In this document: in pieces, positions 25,289-33,256 of the stretch | Numbering within the stretch: the stretch's first letter is position 1 | Layout: every line of letters begins with the position of its first letter | Origin: Acidobacteriota bacterium | GTDB taxonomy: Bacteria > Acidobacteriota > Terriglobia > Bryobacterales > Bryobacteraceae | Assembly: GCA_018268835.1 (NCBI GenBank) | Contig: JAFDVU010000025.1 | Location: 1-55,016, forward strand | Direction: 5' to 3' | DNA length: 55,016 nucleotides | Made by a program: the position numbers and the translations under genes | Notes under the pieces: generated by a model | Told to the model about the DNA's origin: nothing | Database searches by the model: none | Seen by the model: only the letters and a program-made list of their open reading frames with translations

Positions 25289-26056
25289 CTATTTAAGGGC
25301 ATCCGGAGCATCGTCGGCGAGGAAGCCCTCGCCCCGCCGCCACTCCAGTTCGCACCCCGCCGCGCTCTCCGCGACGTTGTTCTTGAGCACGCGCAGCCGC
25401 AACTTCCCTCCGCCCGACGGCAGCATCGCCACCCGCGCCGCGGCGTACAACTTGAGCGGCGGTCCGCCGGCGCTGCTCTCGGCTTCCCCCGCGCCCCGGT
25501 CCGTGCGGTTGCGCACCTGGTTGAGGAACAGCGCACAGACCTCCGCGCGGCGGATTGCGGTACTCAACTTACGCAGTTCGTTGCCCAGCACGCGGCTTTG
25601 CAGCCGCGGCACCACCCCGGCGATGTCCGCTTCCACTTCCAGGCGCGGAGCCAGCGCCGCCGCCGAGTCGATCGCGATCAGCTCCACCGCGCCCGATGCT
25701 GCCAGCGCGCGCGCAATCTCCATCGCCTGCTCGGCGAAGGCGGGCTGCACCAGGGGCAGGCGCTCGATGGCGACCCCCAGCCCGGCGGCGTAGGCGGCGT
25801 CGAAGGTGTGGTCGGCGTCGATGAACGCGGCATTGAATCCCCGCGCCTGCAGGTGCGCGATGGTTTGCAGCGCGAGCGTGGTTTTACCGCTCCCCGCCGG
25901 GCCGAAGAATTCGACCACGCTTCCCCGCGGGAGCCCGCCGCCCAGCGCCGAATCGAGCGCGTGGAATCCGGTCGCGATGAACGAGCGGCACTGCGGCCCG
26001 CGTTCCATCGCCGCCAGTTTACGCAGGATGGCTTCGCGCCGCCCGGAATCGCTCAT
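25289..26056 (-). CDS. RecA-fold paralog (ImuA/RecA-like ATPase) downstream of recA
   Basis: A 255-residue RecA-core ATPase lacking most of RecA's N-terminal helix/strand module and all of its C-terminal domain. Walker A is GPAGSGKTT (52-60), Walker B IAIDS (127-131), and the sensor Gln is kept in FLNQVR (Q180). The position of RecA's catalytic Glu (FIDVEH) is Asp here (FIDADH, D82). The loop-L2-like region is altered (AESSAGGPPLKLY against [12 protein letters not shown]). It starts 10 nt after the recA stop, so it should be co-transcribed. It may be an ImuA-like accessory factor of translesion synthesis or a RecA modulator; no imuB or dnaE2 is nearby. Confidence 0.85.
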   Translation of the reverse strand: MSDSGRREAILRKLAAMERGPQCRSFIATGFHALDSALGGGLPRGSVVEFFGPAGSGKTTLALQTIAHLQARGFNAAFIDADHTFDAAYAAGLGVAIERLPLVQPAFAEQAMEIARALAASGAVELIAIDSAAALAPRLEVEADIAGVVPRLQSRVLGNELRKLSTAIRRAEVCALFLNQVRNRTDRGAGEAESSAGGPPLKLYAAARVAMLPSGGGKLRLRVLKNNVAESAAGCELEWRRGEGFLADDAPDALK

Positions 26057-26066
26057 GCCGCCGCGC

Positions 26067-27137
26067 TTACCGGCGGCCGGGCGCTGCCTTGCCCGCCGCC
26101 GCCGGCTCCGGCGCCGGCGTCGCGGACGGCGCCGCTTCCGGCTTCACCAGGCCCAGCGCCTTGCGCAGTTCCGTGTCCAGCGTCTGGCGCACGTCGGGAT
26201 TGTCTTTCAGGAACTGCCGCGCGTTCTCGCGTCCCTGGCCGATGCGGTCGCCCTTGTAGCTGAACCACGACCCGCTCTTCTCCACCAGGTTCTGCGCCAC
26301 TCCCAGATCCAGCAGGTCGCCTTCCTTCGAAACTCCCTCGCCGTAGATGATGTCGAACTCGGCTTCGCGGAACGGCGACGCCACCTTGTTCTTCACAACT
26401 TTCACCTTGGTGCGGTTGCCGATCACGCTCTCGCCGTCCTTGATGGCCGCGATGCGCCGGATATCCAGCCGCACGGAGGCGTAGAACTTGAGCGCACGGC
26501 CGCCGGTGGTGGTCTCCGGATTGCCGAACATGACCCCGATCTTCTCGCGGATCTGGTTGATGAACACCAGGCACGTGCGCGACTTGTTCACCGCGCCGGT
26601 GAGTTTGCGCAGCGCCTGCGACATCAGGCGCGCCTGCACGCCCATGTGCGAATCGCCCATTTCGCCTTCCAGTTCGGCCTTGGGCACTAGTGCGGCCACC
26701 GAGTCCACCACCAGCACGTCGATCTGCCCGCTGGCGATCAGGTGCGCCGTGATTTCCAGCGCCTGCTCGCCGTAGTCCGGCTGCGAAACCAGCAGGTTGT
26801 CCACGTCCACCCCGAGTTTGCGCGCGTAGACCGGATCGAGCGCGTGCTCCACGTCGATGAATGCGGCGATGCCGCCCCTCTTCTGCGCTTCCGCGGCGAC
26901 CTGCAGCGCGATCGTCGTCTTGCCCGAGGATTCCGGCCCGAAAATCTCGCAGATCCGCCCGCGGGGAACGCCGCCCACCCCCAGCGCCGCGTCCAGCGAG
27001 ATCGATCCGGTCGAGATGACGCTGACCGGCACCAGCGCGTCCTTCGATCCCAAACGCAGGATCGAGCCTTTGCCGAACTGCTTCTCAATCTGGCTGAGGG
27101 CCGTTTCTAACGCGCGCGAACGCTCTTTTTCATCCAT
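26067..27137 (-). CDS. recA: Recombinase RecA
   Basis: A 356-residue full-length RecA: N-terminal polymerisation module ([18 protein letters not shown]), Walker [10 protein letters not shown] (67-75), catalytic E97 in [10 protein letters not shown], sensor Gln in FINQIR, loop L2 ([15 protein letters not shown]) and a C-terminal domain ending in an Ala/Pro-rich tail. It binds single-stranded DNA, drives strand exchange and induces the SOS response. A TACAAT -10 lies about 40 nt upstream; I saw no clear LexA box. The paralog follows in the same operon. Confidence 0.97.
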   Translation of the reverse strand: MDEKERSRALETALSQIEKQFGKGSILRLGSKDALVPVSVISTGSISLDAALGVGGVPRGRICEIFGPESSGKTTIALQVAAEAQKRGGIAAFIDVEHALDPVYARKLGVDVDNLLVSQPDYGEQALEITAHLIASGQIDVLVVDSVAALVPKAELEGEMGDSHMGVQARLMSQALRKLTGAVNKSRTCLVFINQIREKIGVMFGNPETTTGGRALKFYASVRLDIRRIAAIKDGESVIGNRTKVKVVKNKVASPFREAEFDIIYGEGVSKEGDLLDLGVAQNLVEKSGSWFSYKGDRIGQGRENARQFLKDNPDVRQTLDTELRKALGLVKPEAAPSATPAPEPAAAGKAAPGRR

Positions 27138-27180
27138 TTGGGGCTAGACTCCTGGGAGAGGGATTTCGGGATACGAGCAT

Positions 27181-27200
27181 ATTGTAGCAGCCGCTATAAT
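27181..27200. promoter_or_regulatory. Back-to-back -10 boxes of recA and the gene at 27220
   Basis: The minus-strand TACAAT (27186-27181) for recA and plus-strand TATAAT (27195-27200) for the exported-protein gene are only 8 bp apart. Two polymerases could not occupy both at once, so the promoters should compete. Confidence 0.5.
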
Positions 27201-27219
27201 TGGTGCAGGAGCCTCCCTC

Positions 27220-27846
27220 ATGTTCTCCCGCATTTTGCTTGCGCTACTGGCCGTCTCGCTGGCCTGGACGGCACCCAAGAAGGTTACCGGCGCCGGGCGC
27301 GGCGAAAACGAGGATATCATCCTCAATGTCACGGTCTACGCCGATCCGCAAAGCGTGAAGGAGATCCTGGGTGACGATCTCGGCGGCCACTACATCGTGG
27401 CTCAGGTCAATGTGCAGCCCAAGTACGGCAAGGAGGTCTCCATCGACCCCGACGATTTCGTCCTGCGCACGGACCACAACGGCGACAAGACCGGGCCGCT
27501 GGCGCCCAACCAGATCGCCGGCCGCGGCGCGCTGGTGCTGACCAGCGTTTCCGGCGAACGCGGTGCCGGCAACGATGAACCCGTGCACAGTTGGACCCTC
27601 GGCGGAATCGTCGGAGCAGGCTCCGCCCCGGTCAATCCCGGCGGCTACAGCGGCAAGGCCGCCATGCAGCAGAGCGATCGCGACAACCCGATCAAGAAGG
27701 TGCTGGAGGCGAAACAGCTTCCCGCCGGTAAGCTGGATAAGCCGCTGAGCGGCCTCCTCTACTTCCCCATGGAGAAGCAGAAGCTCAAGGATCTGGAGAT
27801 GATCTACGGCGCCAAGGAGACCCGCATCTCCATCCGCTTCAAGTGA
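27220..27846 (+). CDS. Exported protein of unknown function
   Basis: A 208-residue protein with a signal peptide (MFSRILLALLAVSLAWTA). The mature part looks like a beta-sandwich: ILNVTVYADPQSVKEILGDD, a strand-rich YIVAQVNVQPKYGKEVSIDPDDFVLRT segment, then a Gly-rich loop and LSGLLYFPME near the end, which is reminiscent of DUF-type lipocalin or Ig-like envelope proteins. No catalytic motif. CAGGAG lies about 9 nt before the start. It is divergent from recA and precedes glnA by 125 nt. I do not recognise the family by name. Confidence 0.75.
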   Translation: MFSRILLALLAVSLAWTAPKKVTGAGRGENEDIILNVTVYADPQSVKEILGDDLGGHYIVAQVNVQPKYGKEVSIDPDDFVLRTDHNGDKTGPLAPNQIAGRGALVLTSVSGERGAGNDEPVHSWTLGGIVGAGSAPVNPGGYSGKAAMQQSDRDNPIKKVLEAKQLPAGKLDKPLSGLLYFPMEKQKLKDLEMIYGAKETRISIRFK

Positions 27847-27971
27847 TGTGGCACGGGGCGACCGCCCGATAATTTTTGCAAAGCCTCCCCATAAACACAA
27901 TCTATTGATTTTATTGCCTCTGAATCTTGCCATGCCGCCCCGCGGTTCGGGAAAATCGGAACACGTCCACG

Positions 27972-29399
27972 ATGAATCCACTACAAGACTTTCTCACCCT
28001 CTCCTACGCCGAACTCGAGGAGTTGAATCTCGCGGCCAAGAAGCAGCGATTGGACCGCGTTCCGATGCACGTAATCCAGGAGGAGCGTCTCAAGTACCTC
28101 ACGGACGAGAAGCGCATCAAGGCCGTCACGGTCCTGTTCAGCGACCTTGAAGGCCGCCTCCACATGCTCGATTACGACAAGAAGTTCCTCGTAAAGAGCT
28201 ATGACAACCTGACCTTCGACGGGTCGTCGATCCGTGGATTCACCGCGCAGCGCGAGAGCGACCTGCGCCTGCACATGGACTGGAGCGCGTTCTACTGGGC
28301 TCCGGCCGACTACTTCGGCGCCGGCAAGGTGCTGGTATTCGGCGAAGTCATCGATAAGGACGGCTCCGCCTACACCGGCGACATCCGCGGCGTGCTCAAG
28401 AATTACGCCCAGGGCCTCCACGAAAAGCAGGGCTACACCCTGAACGCGGCCAACGAAATCGAAGGCTTCCTGTTCAAGGGCGTCGACGCCGAGCGCCACT
28501 ACCACGAGACCGGCAAGTTCGAGTACGTCAACACCGGCGGCTACTACCACTCGCTGCCCGGCGACGATCTGCGCCAGTTCATCGACCGCACCGCCGAAGT
28601 GCAGCGCGCGATGGGCTTCCAGAACGAAAAGGACCACCCCGAAGTCGCGCCCTCGCAGTTCGAAATCAACTACAGCTACGCCGAAGTGGTGGCCGCGGCG
28701 GACCAGATCCAGCTCTACAAGTTCATCTGCCGCCAGGTTGCCAACAAGATGGGGCTCAGCGCCAGCTTCCTGCCCAAGCCGGTGGTCGGCGTGAACGGCA
28801 GCGGCATGCACACCAACGTCTCGGTGACCAAGAGCGGCAAGAACCTCTTCTGGGATCCGAAGGGCGAAGAGAAGCTCAGCAAGTTCGGCTGGCAGTTCGT
28901 GGACCGCATCCTCACCCACGGCAACGACATCTGCCTGCTGCTCAACCCGAGCGTGAACGCGTATCGCCGTCTCGATCCGCACTTCGAGGCTCCCAACCAG
29001 ATCAAGGCGTCCGCGGTGGATCGTGGTTCGATGATCCGCATCCCGATCGGCAACGAGCGCAGCTCGCGCGTCGAAGTCCGCTCGGTGGCGCCGGATTCCA
29101 ACCCCTACCTGGTGATGCTCTCGGTCTTCAAGACCGGTCTCGAAGGCGAAACCGCCCGCATCAAGAACCTGCGCCAGGCGGAGCGCTACCTGCCCGACAA
29201 CATCTACGACGCGCTGGTCAACTTCCGCAACGCGGAGTGGACCACCAAGCTGCTCGGCGAGGATGTGAAGGCCCGCTACGCGGACCTCAAGCAGGGTTCG
29301 GCCGACCGCTGCCCGCGCCTGCTCGGCACCTTCGTGAAGGCGCCGGAAGTGCAGTACCACCACGAAGTCTACAATCAGTTCCTCTGGAACATGTTCTAA
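27972..29399 (+). CDS. glnA: Type I glutamine synthetase
   Basis: A 475-residue enzyme making glutamine from glutamate, ammonia and ATP. The start is ATG 27972; the 15 extra codons upstream lack an RBS. The beta-grasp domain has the Asp50-loop equivalent (TFDGSSIRGF, residues about 75-84), followed by the catalytic domain with NAANEIEGFLF, the HTNVSV region (GVNGSGMHTN) and the nucleotide/substrate segment NRSS-like GNERSSRVEVRSV. The loop where GSI-beta enzymes carry the adenylylated Tyr (NLYDLPP) reads differently and has no such Tyr, so GlnE-type control is unlikely. The upstream 100 nt are AT-rich and should hold the promoter. Confidence 0.93.
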   Translation: MNPLQDFLTLSYAELEELNLAAKKQRLDRVPMHVIQEERLKYLTDEKRIKAVTVLFSDLEGRLHMLDYDKKFLVKSYDNLTFDGSSIRGFTAQRESDLRLHMDWSAFYWAPADYFGAGKVLVFGEVIDKDGSAYTGDIRGVLKNYAQGLHEKQGYTLNAANEIEGFLFKGVDAERHYHETGKFEYVNTGGYYHSLPGDDLRQFIDRTAEVQRAMGFQNEKDHPEVAPSQFEINYSYAEVVAAADQIQLYKFICRQVANKMGLSASFLPKPVVGVNGSGMHTNVSVTKSGKNLFWDPKGEEKLSKFGWQFVDRILTHGNDICLLLNPSVNAYRRLDPHFEAPNQIKASAVDRGSMIRIPIGNERSSRVEVRSVAPDSNPYLVMLSVFKTGLEGETARIKNLRQAERYLPDNIYDALVNFRNAEWTTKLLGEDVKARYADLKQGSADRCPRLLGTFVKAPEVQYHHEVYNQFLWNMF

Positions 29400-29409
29400 G
29401 AAACGCACG

Positions 29410-29440
29410 GCGGGGCGGGCGCCCAGGGTGCCCTCCCCGC
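29410..29440 (+). terminator. GC-rich hairpin after glnA
   Basis: GCGGGGCGGGCGCC pairs with GGTGCCCTCCCCGC around a 3-nt loop with two mismatches. No T-run follows, so it is either a rho-assisted terminator or an mRNA-end stabilising hairpin. Confidence 0.5.
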
Positions 29441-29480
29441 TTCCTCGCTCCTCCCCCGGTTCCCGCGCAATTCTCCCCGT

Positions 29481-30275
29481 CTACTGGCTGTCCTTCTTTA
29501 CCAGTCTGATCTCGAACAGCTTGGGCCAGAACTTTCCGGTGACGAACAGCCGGTCGTGTTTGGCGTCGTAGGCGATGCCGTTGAGCACGTCCGCCCCCTG
29601 ACTTTCCGCCGGCGTCAGCAGCCCGGCAAGGTCGATCCAGCCGGTGACGTGGCCGTTTTTCGGATCGATGCGCGCGATCCGGCTGCTCTGCCAGATGTTG
29701 GCGAAGATCTCGCCTTTGACCCATTCGAGCTCGTTGAGGTTCACCACCGGCCGCCCCTGGTCGGTCACCTGGATGGTGCCGGTTTCGCGCAGCGTCGCGG
29801 GGTCCCAGATGCGGATTTCCGGGTCGCTCGCCTGGGCGTTGACGTCGCGCGCGCCGTCCACGTAGACCCGCTTGCCGTCGGTGGTGAAGGACCAGCCCTG
29901 GCCGGACCAGGGGAACTCGCCCTTCTGTTCGAAGGTGTTGAAGTCGTAGATGAACCCGATCTGATTCTGGTAGGTGAGCTGATACAGCTTGTCGCCCCAC
30001 TTGACGATGCCTTCGCCGAAGTACGGGTCGGCCAGACGGTGCTCCCTGACGACCTCGCCGGTCTCCAGTTTCACTTTGCGGACCCGTGAGCGTCCCATGT
30101 CCAGCCCGGTGGCCTCGTATAGATAGCCGTCGAGGTAGAACAGCCCTTCGGTGAAGGCGGTGCGGTCGTGAGGATACACGTGGACCACTTCGTAGCCGTA
30201 CTCGGTGACGCCGGCGCGAGAGACCGGACCGCAGCCGGATGCCGCGATCAGCAGAAATACCAGGACGGGCTTCAT
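29481..30275 (-). CDS. Lipoprotein glutaminyl-peptide cyclotransferase
   Basis: A 264-residue bacterial/plant-type glutaminyl cyclase (Glu_cyclase_2), a five-bladed propeller that converts N-terminal Gln to pyroglutamate. Typical motifs: TAFTEGLFYLDGYLYEATG near the start, then YQLTYQNQIGFIYD, GEFPWSGQGWSFTTDG, LNELEWVKGEIFANIW and VLNGIAYD. Translation from ATG 30275 gives a lipoprotein signal with AASGC (lipid-bearing C15), so it is anchored in the envelope. TACCCT lies 10 nt before the ATG. Upstream frame extension to 30452 is rejected because it would displace the lipobox. Confidence 0.9.
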   Translation of the reverse strand: MKPVLVFLLIAASGCGPVSRAGVTEYGYEVVHVYPHDRTAFTEGLFYLDGYLYEATGLDMGRSRVRKVKLETGEVVREHRLADPYFGEGIVKWGDKLYQLTYQNQIGFIYDFNTFEQKGEFPWSGQGWSFTTDGKRVYVDGARDVNAQASDPEIRIWDPATLRETGTIQVTDQGRPVVNLNELEWVKGEIFANIWQSSRIARIDPKNGHVTGWIDLAGLLTPAESQGADVLNGIAYDAKHDRLFVTGKFWPKLFEIRLVKKDSQ

Positions 30276-30357
30276 ACTCTGACCCAGGGTAGCGCGAAAC
30301 CGAGGCTCCGCCGGCCGGACTTCGCCGGGCGCGACTCCGGCGGTACCCTGTAGAGGG

Positions 30358-31794
30358 ATGTGGAGGAAGGCGCTACATACGATGGGAGCCGCGGCGGCGA
30401 TCGCGGCGGTCACCTTTGTGGAGCGTGAGGTGCTGGTGGTCAACGCTGCCACGGCGGCGCTCTCCTACGTGCTTGCAGTGCTGGCGGCGGCGACCTGGTG
30501 GGGACTGGCCGAAGCCATCGCGGCGAGCGCGCTGGGCATGCTTTGCTTCAACTACTTCTTTCTCCCCCCGGTGGGCACCTTCACCGTCGCGGACCCGGAG
30601 AACTGGGTCGCGCTGGCCGCCTTCCTGCTCACCGCCATCATCGCCAGCCAACTCTCCACCAGCGCGCGGCGCCGGGCGGAAGAAGCCACGCGCCGGCAGC
30701 GCGAGATGGAGAAGCTCTACGACCTGAGCCGCAGCCTGCTGCTGCTCGACGCCAAGGCGGGCGCGCCCGGACAGGTCGCCTTGCAGATCGCGCGGGTGTT
30801 CGACCTGGAGTCGGTGGCGGTCTACGACCGCACCTCCGACCGCCTGCTGAGTGCCGGTCCGGAGGAACTGCCGGTGAGTGATGGCGCGCTGCGCGACGCG
30901 GCGATGCAGGGCACGGCGAGCGATGACGCGGCGTCCGGAGTCACCATCGTGCCGCTGCTGCTGGGAGGATCGCCGATCGGCAGCCTGGCGGTGGGGCGCG
31001 GCAACATTTCCGATACCGCGCTGCACGCCGTGGCCAACCTGGCGGCCATCACGCTGGAGCGCGGGCGCGCGCAGGGAATCGCGCTCCGCGCCGAGGCGGC
31101 GCGGCAGAACCAGGAACTGAAGAGCACGCTGCTCGACGCCGTGGCGCACGAATTCAAAACGCCGCTCACCTCCATCAAAGCCGCGGTCAGCGGCATGCTG
31201 GAAACACCCGCGGCGCCGCGGGGCGAACTGCTGAGCATCGTGGAAGAAGAGACGGACCGTCTGGATTCGCTGGTGAACGAAGCCATCCAGATGGCGCGGA
31301 TCGAAGCCGGGCAGGTACAGTTGGACCGGCAGCCGCAGCGGGTGCCGGAGTTGGTGGCTGGCGCTGTGCGCGGCGCCGGACGCGCGCTGGAGGATCGCGA
31401 GGTGCGGGTGGATCTCGCCGAGGCATTACCGGAAGTGCTCGCGGACCGGCAACTGGTGCAGAGCGTGATCCGCCACCTGATCGGGAATTCGCTCAAGTAC
31501 GCCGCGCCGGATTCGGCGATTGAAGTTCGCGCGTGGCGCGAGGAGGACAACGTGGCGATCGCAGTCAGAGACCGCGGACCGGGCATTCCGGCTGGTGAAC
31601 AGCAGCGCATCTTCGAGCGGTTCTACCGCAGTCCGCGCAGCGCCACTGCGGCGCCGGGAACGGGCATGGGGCTGGCCATCGCGCGCGATATCGTGGAGGC
31701 GCACGGCGGCACGCTGAACGTGCGCAGCAATCCGGGCGAAGGCAGCGAGTTCTACTTCACCATCCCGGTGGCTCCGGCGGGGGTGCGGCGATGA
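30358..31794 (+). CDS. KdpD-like sensor histidine kinase lacking the N-terminal KdpD domain
   Basis: A 478-residue kinase. Three or four membrane spans (about 8-98) form the DUF4118 region of KdpD, including LGMLCFNYFFLPPVGTFTV. A GAF-like domain follows (about 125-240), then HisKA (AVAHEFKTPLTSIKAAVSG, H264) and HATPase_c (LIGNSLKYA, VRDRGPGIP, GMGLAIARDIVEAHGG). The cytoplasmic KdpD/Usp domains of classical KdpD are absent, so potassium sensing by those domains cannot occur. It overlaps the response regulator by 4 nt. TACCCT lies 8 nt before the start. Confidence 0.9.
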   Translation: MWRKALHTMGAAAAIAAVTFVEREVLVVNAATAALSYVLAVLAAATWWGLAEAIAASALGMLCFNYFFLPPVGTFTVADPENWVALAAFLLTAIIASQLSTSARRRAEEATRRQREMEKLYDLSRSLLLLDAKAGAPGQVALQIARVFDLESVAVYDRTSDRLLSAGPEELPVSDGALRDAAMQGTASDDAASGVTIVPLLLGGSPIGSLAVGRGNISDTALHAVANLAAITLERGRAQGIALRAEAARQNQELKSTLLDAVAHEFKTPLTSIKAAVSGMLETPAAPRGELLSIVEEETDRLDSLVNEAIQMARIEAGQVQLDRQPQRVPELVAGAVRGAGRALEDREVRVDLAEALPEVLADRQLVQSVIRHLIGNSLKYAAPDSAIEVRAWREEDNVAIAVRDRGPGIPAGEQQRIFERFYRSPRSATAAPGTGMGLAIARDIVEAHGGTLNVRSNPGEGSEFYFTIPVAPAGVRR

Positions 31795-32477
31795 GCCAGG
31801 GACGCATTCTGGTCGTGGACGACGAGCCGCAGATCCGGCGCGTCATGCGCATGACGCTGGGCGGCCAGGGCTACGAGATCGTGGAAGCGCGCAGCGGGGA
31901 AGAAGCGCTGCAGCGCTTCCGCGACGAACTGCCCGATCTGGTGCTGCTGGACCTGAATATGCCTGGGATGGGCGGCCTGGAGACCTGCCGGCAACTACGC
32001 TCCAACAGCGAGACCCCGATCATCGTGCTGACCGTGCGCAACACCGAGGACGAGAAGGTGCAGGCACTGGACGCGGGCGCGGACGACTACGTGACCAAGC
32101 CATTCGGCATGAAGGAACTGCTGGCCCGCATCCGCGCGGCGCTGCGGCGCGCGCCTTCGGCCCCGGGAGCGGGACCGCAGACCTTCAAAAGCGATTTTCT
32201 CGAAGTGGACTTCGAACGCCGCGCCGTTCAGGCCGGCGGGCGCGCGGTGCGTTTGACGCCGAAGGAGTTCGAACTGCTGCGCTACCTGATCGCGCATCGC
32301 GGGCATCCGGTGCCGCATCGCGAACTGCTGCAGGCGGTGTGGGGGCCGGACTACGGCGACCAGACCGATTACCTGCGCGTCTTCATCACCACGTTGCGCA
32401 AGAAGATAGAGCCCGAGCCTTCGTCGCCGCGCTACGTGCTCACCGAACCCTGGGTGGGCTACCGGTTCGCCGGGTAA
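31791..32477 (+). CDS. KdpE-like OmpR-family response regulator
   Basis: A 228-residue regulator: receiver domain with D10/D11, phospho-Asp D54 (LVLLDLNMPGMGG) and Lys in DDYVTKPFG; C-terminal winged helix (LTPKEFELLRYLIAHRGHPVPHRELLQAVWG, TDYLRVFITTLRKKIEP), where the YLRVFI string is typical of KdpE. Start ATG overlaps the kinase stop (ATGA). kdpFABC is not in the window, so the target is unknown. Confidence 0.92.
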   Translation: MSQGRILVVDDEPQIRRVMRMTLGGQGYEIVEARSGEEALQRFRDELPDLVLLDLNMPGMGGLETCRQLRSNSETPIIVLTVRNTEDEKVQALDAGADDYVTKPFGMKELLARIRAALRRAPSAPGAGPQTFKSDFLEVDFERRAVQAGGRAVRLTPKEFELLRYLIAHRGHPVPHRELLQAVWGPDYGDQTDYLRVFITTLRKKIEPEPSSPRYVLTEPWVGYRFAG

Positions 32478-32548
32478 TGGACCCGGTTGGTTCAAAATTT
32501 TGGCTTAAGCTGTTGAGAATTGGTTGAATTTTGAACCAACCTGGTCCA
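32478..32548. repeat. Large AT-rich inverted repeat between convergent genes
   Basis: Arms of 22 bp (32478-32499 and 32527-32548) match at 21 positions; the core of each arm is GGTTGGTTCAAAATT and its complement, around a 27-nt spacer with GGCTTAAGCTGTTGAGAAT. It begins one base after the regulator stop codon and ends 4 bp before the tesA stop. It has no GC stem plus T-run of a standard terminator. It may act as a bidirectional transcription barrier, or be a miniature mobile or repetitive element. Confidence 0.85.
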
Positions 32549-32552
32549 CGGG

Positions 32553-33236
32553 CTAACGCCTCAGCAGGGGTTCCAGGGCCTTCATCACGAGCGCTTCCAC
32601 TCTGCGGGCGCCCTCGGCGTTGGGATGCAATCCGTCGTGCTGCATGTAGCGCGGGTCGCCTCCCACGCCTTCGAGCAGGAAGGGAATGAGCGTGACCTTG
32701 TATCGCGCGGCGAGATCGCGGTAGACGGCGTCGAACTTCCGGATGTAGTCGGGGCCGTAGTTGGGCGGCAGGGTCATGCCGGCGAGAACCACGCGCGCGC
32801 CGGCCTGCTGGAAATCTTCGATCATGGCGGCGAGATTCTGGCGGGTGATCGCGATGGGGATGCCGCGCAGCCCATCGTTGCCGCCGAGTTCGAGCAGAGC
32901 GATGGCCGGCTTTTCGGCGAGCGCCAGCGAGATGCGCGCCAGGCCATCCTGCGTGGTATCGCCGCTCACCCCCATGTTGACCACGCGGAAAGCGATGCCG
33001 CGCCGGTCGAGGTCGCGCTGCAGCAGATCGGGGTAGCTCTGGCCGGCGTCGAGTCCGAAGCCGGCGCTGATGCTGTCGCCGAAGACGACGATCGCGGGAC
33101 GGGTGTCGGCGGGCTTCGCCGGAACGGGCGCGGGCGCGGATGGGGATGGCGCCGTGGGCCGGCGGTCCGCGTGGGGTTGCTCGCCGGAACCGCATCCTGC
33201 CAGCGACAGGAGCGCGAAAAGCCAGAGGGAACGCAT
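32553..33236 (-). CDS. tesA: SGNH/GDSL esterase (TesA/arylesterase type), lipoprotein
   Basis: A 227-residue envelope esterase. The signal peptide ends in a lipobox (SLAGC, C15), followed by a Pro-rich linker and the SGNH fold: block I VVFGDSISAGFG with nucleophile S55, block II Gly (NMGVSGDTT), block III GGNDGLRG and block V DGLHPN carrying the catalytic Asp/His. TesA-type enzymes hydrolyse acyl-thioesters, lysophospholipids and aryl esters. It is divergent from the YbbA/YbbP-like genes, the same order as in E. coli. TATTAT lies 9 nt before the ATG. Confidence 0.92.
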   Translation of the reverse strand: MRSLWLFALLSLAGCGSGEQPHADRRPTAPSPSAPAPVPAKPADTRPAIVVFGDSISAGFGLDAGQSYPDLLQRDLDRRGIAFRVVNMGVSGDTTQDGLARISLALAEKPAIALLELGGNDGLRGIPIAITRQNLAAMIEDFQQAGARVVLAGMTLPPNYGPDYIRKFDAVYRDLAARYKVTLIPFLLEGVGGDPRYMQHDGLHPNAEGARRVEALVMKALEPLLRR

Positions 33237-33256
33237 CTGAATGTCATAATAAAGGT
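33237..33256. promoter_or_regulatory. 20-bp divergent gap with overlapping -10 elements
   Basis: The tesA ATG and the TTG of the ABC ATPase are only 20 bp apart. The centre reads TATTAT on the minus strand and CATAAT on the plus strand over the same bases, each 6-9 nt from a start codon. Both transcripts would be leaderless or nearly so. Confidence 0.45.

Noticed and set aside
27138..27219. LexA box in the recA promoter
   Set aside because: Neither CTGT-N8-ACAG nor GAAC-N4-GTTC type palindromes are visible in the intergenic region.
32527..32548. Integron attC site
   Set aside because: The arms are long and nearly perfect, without the bulged R''/R' structure; no integrase gene nearby.
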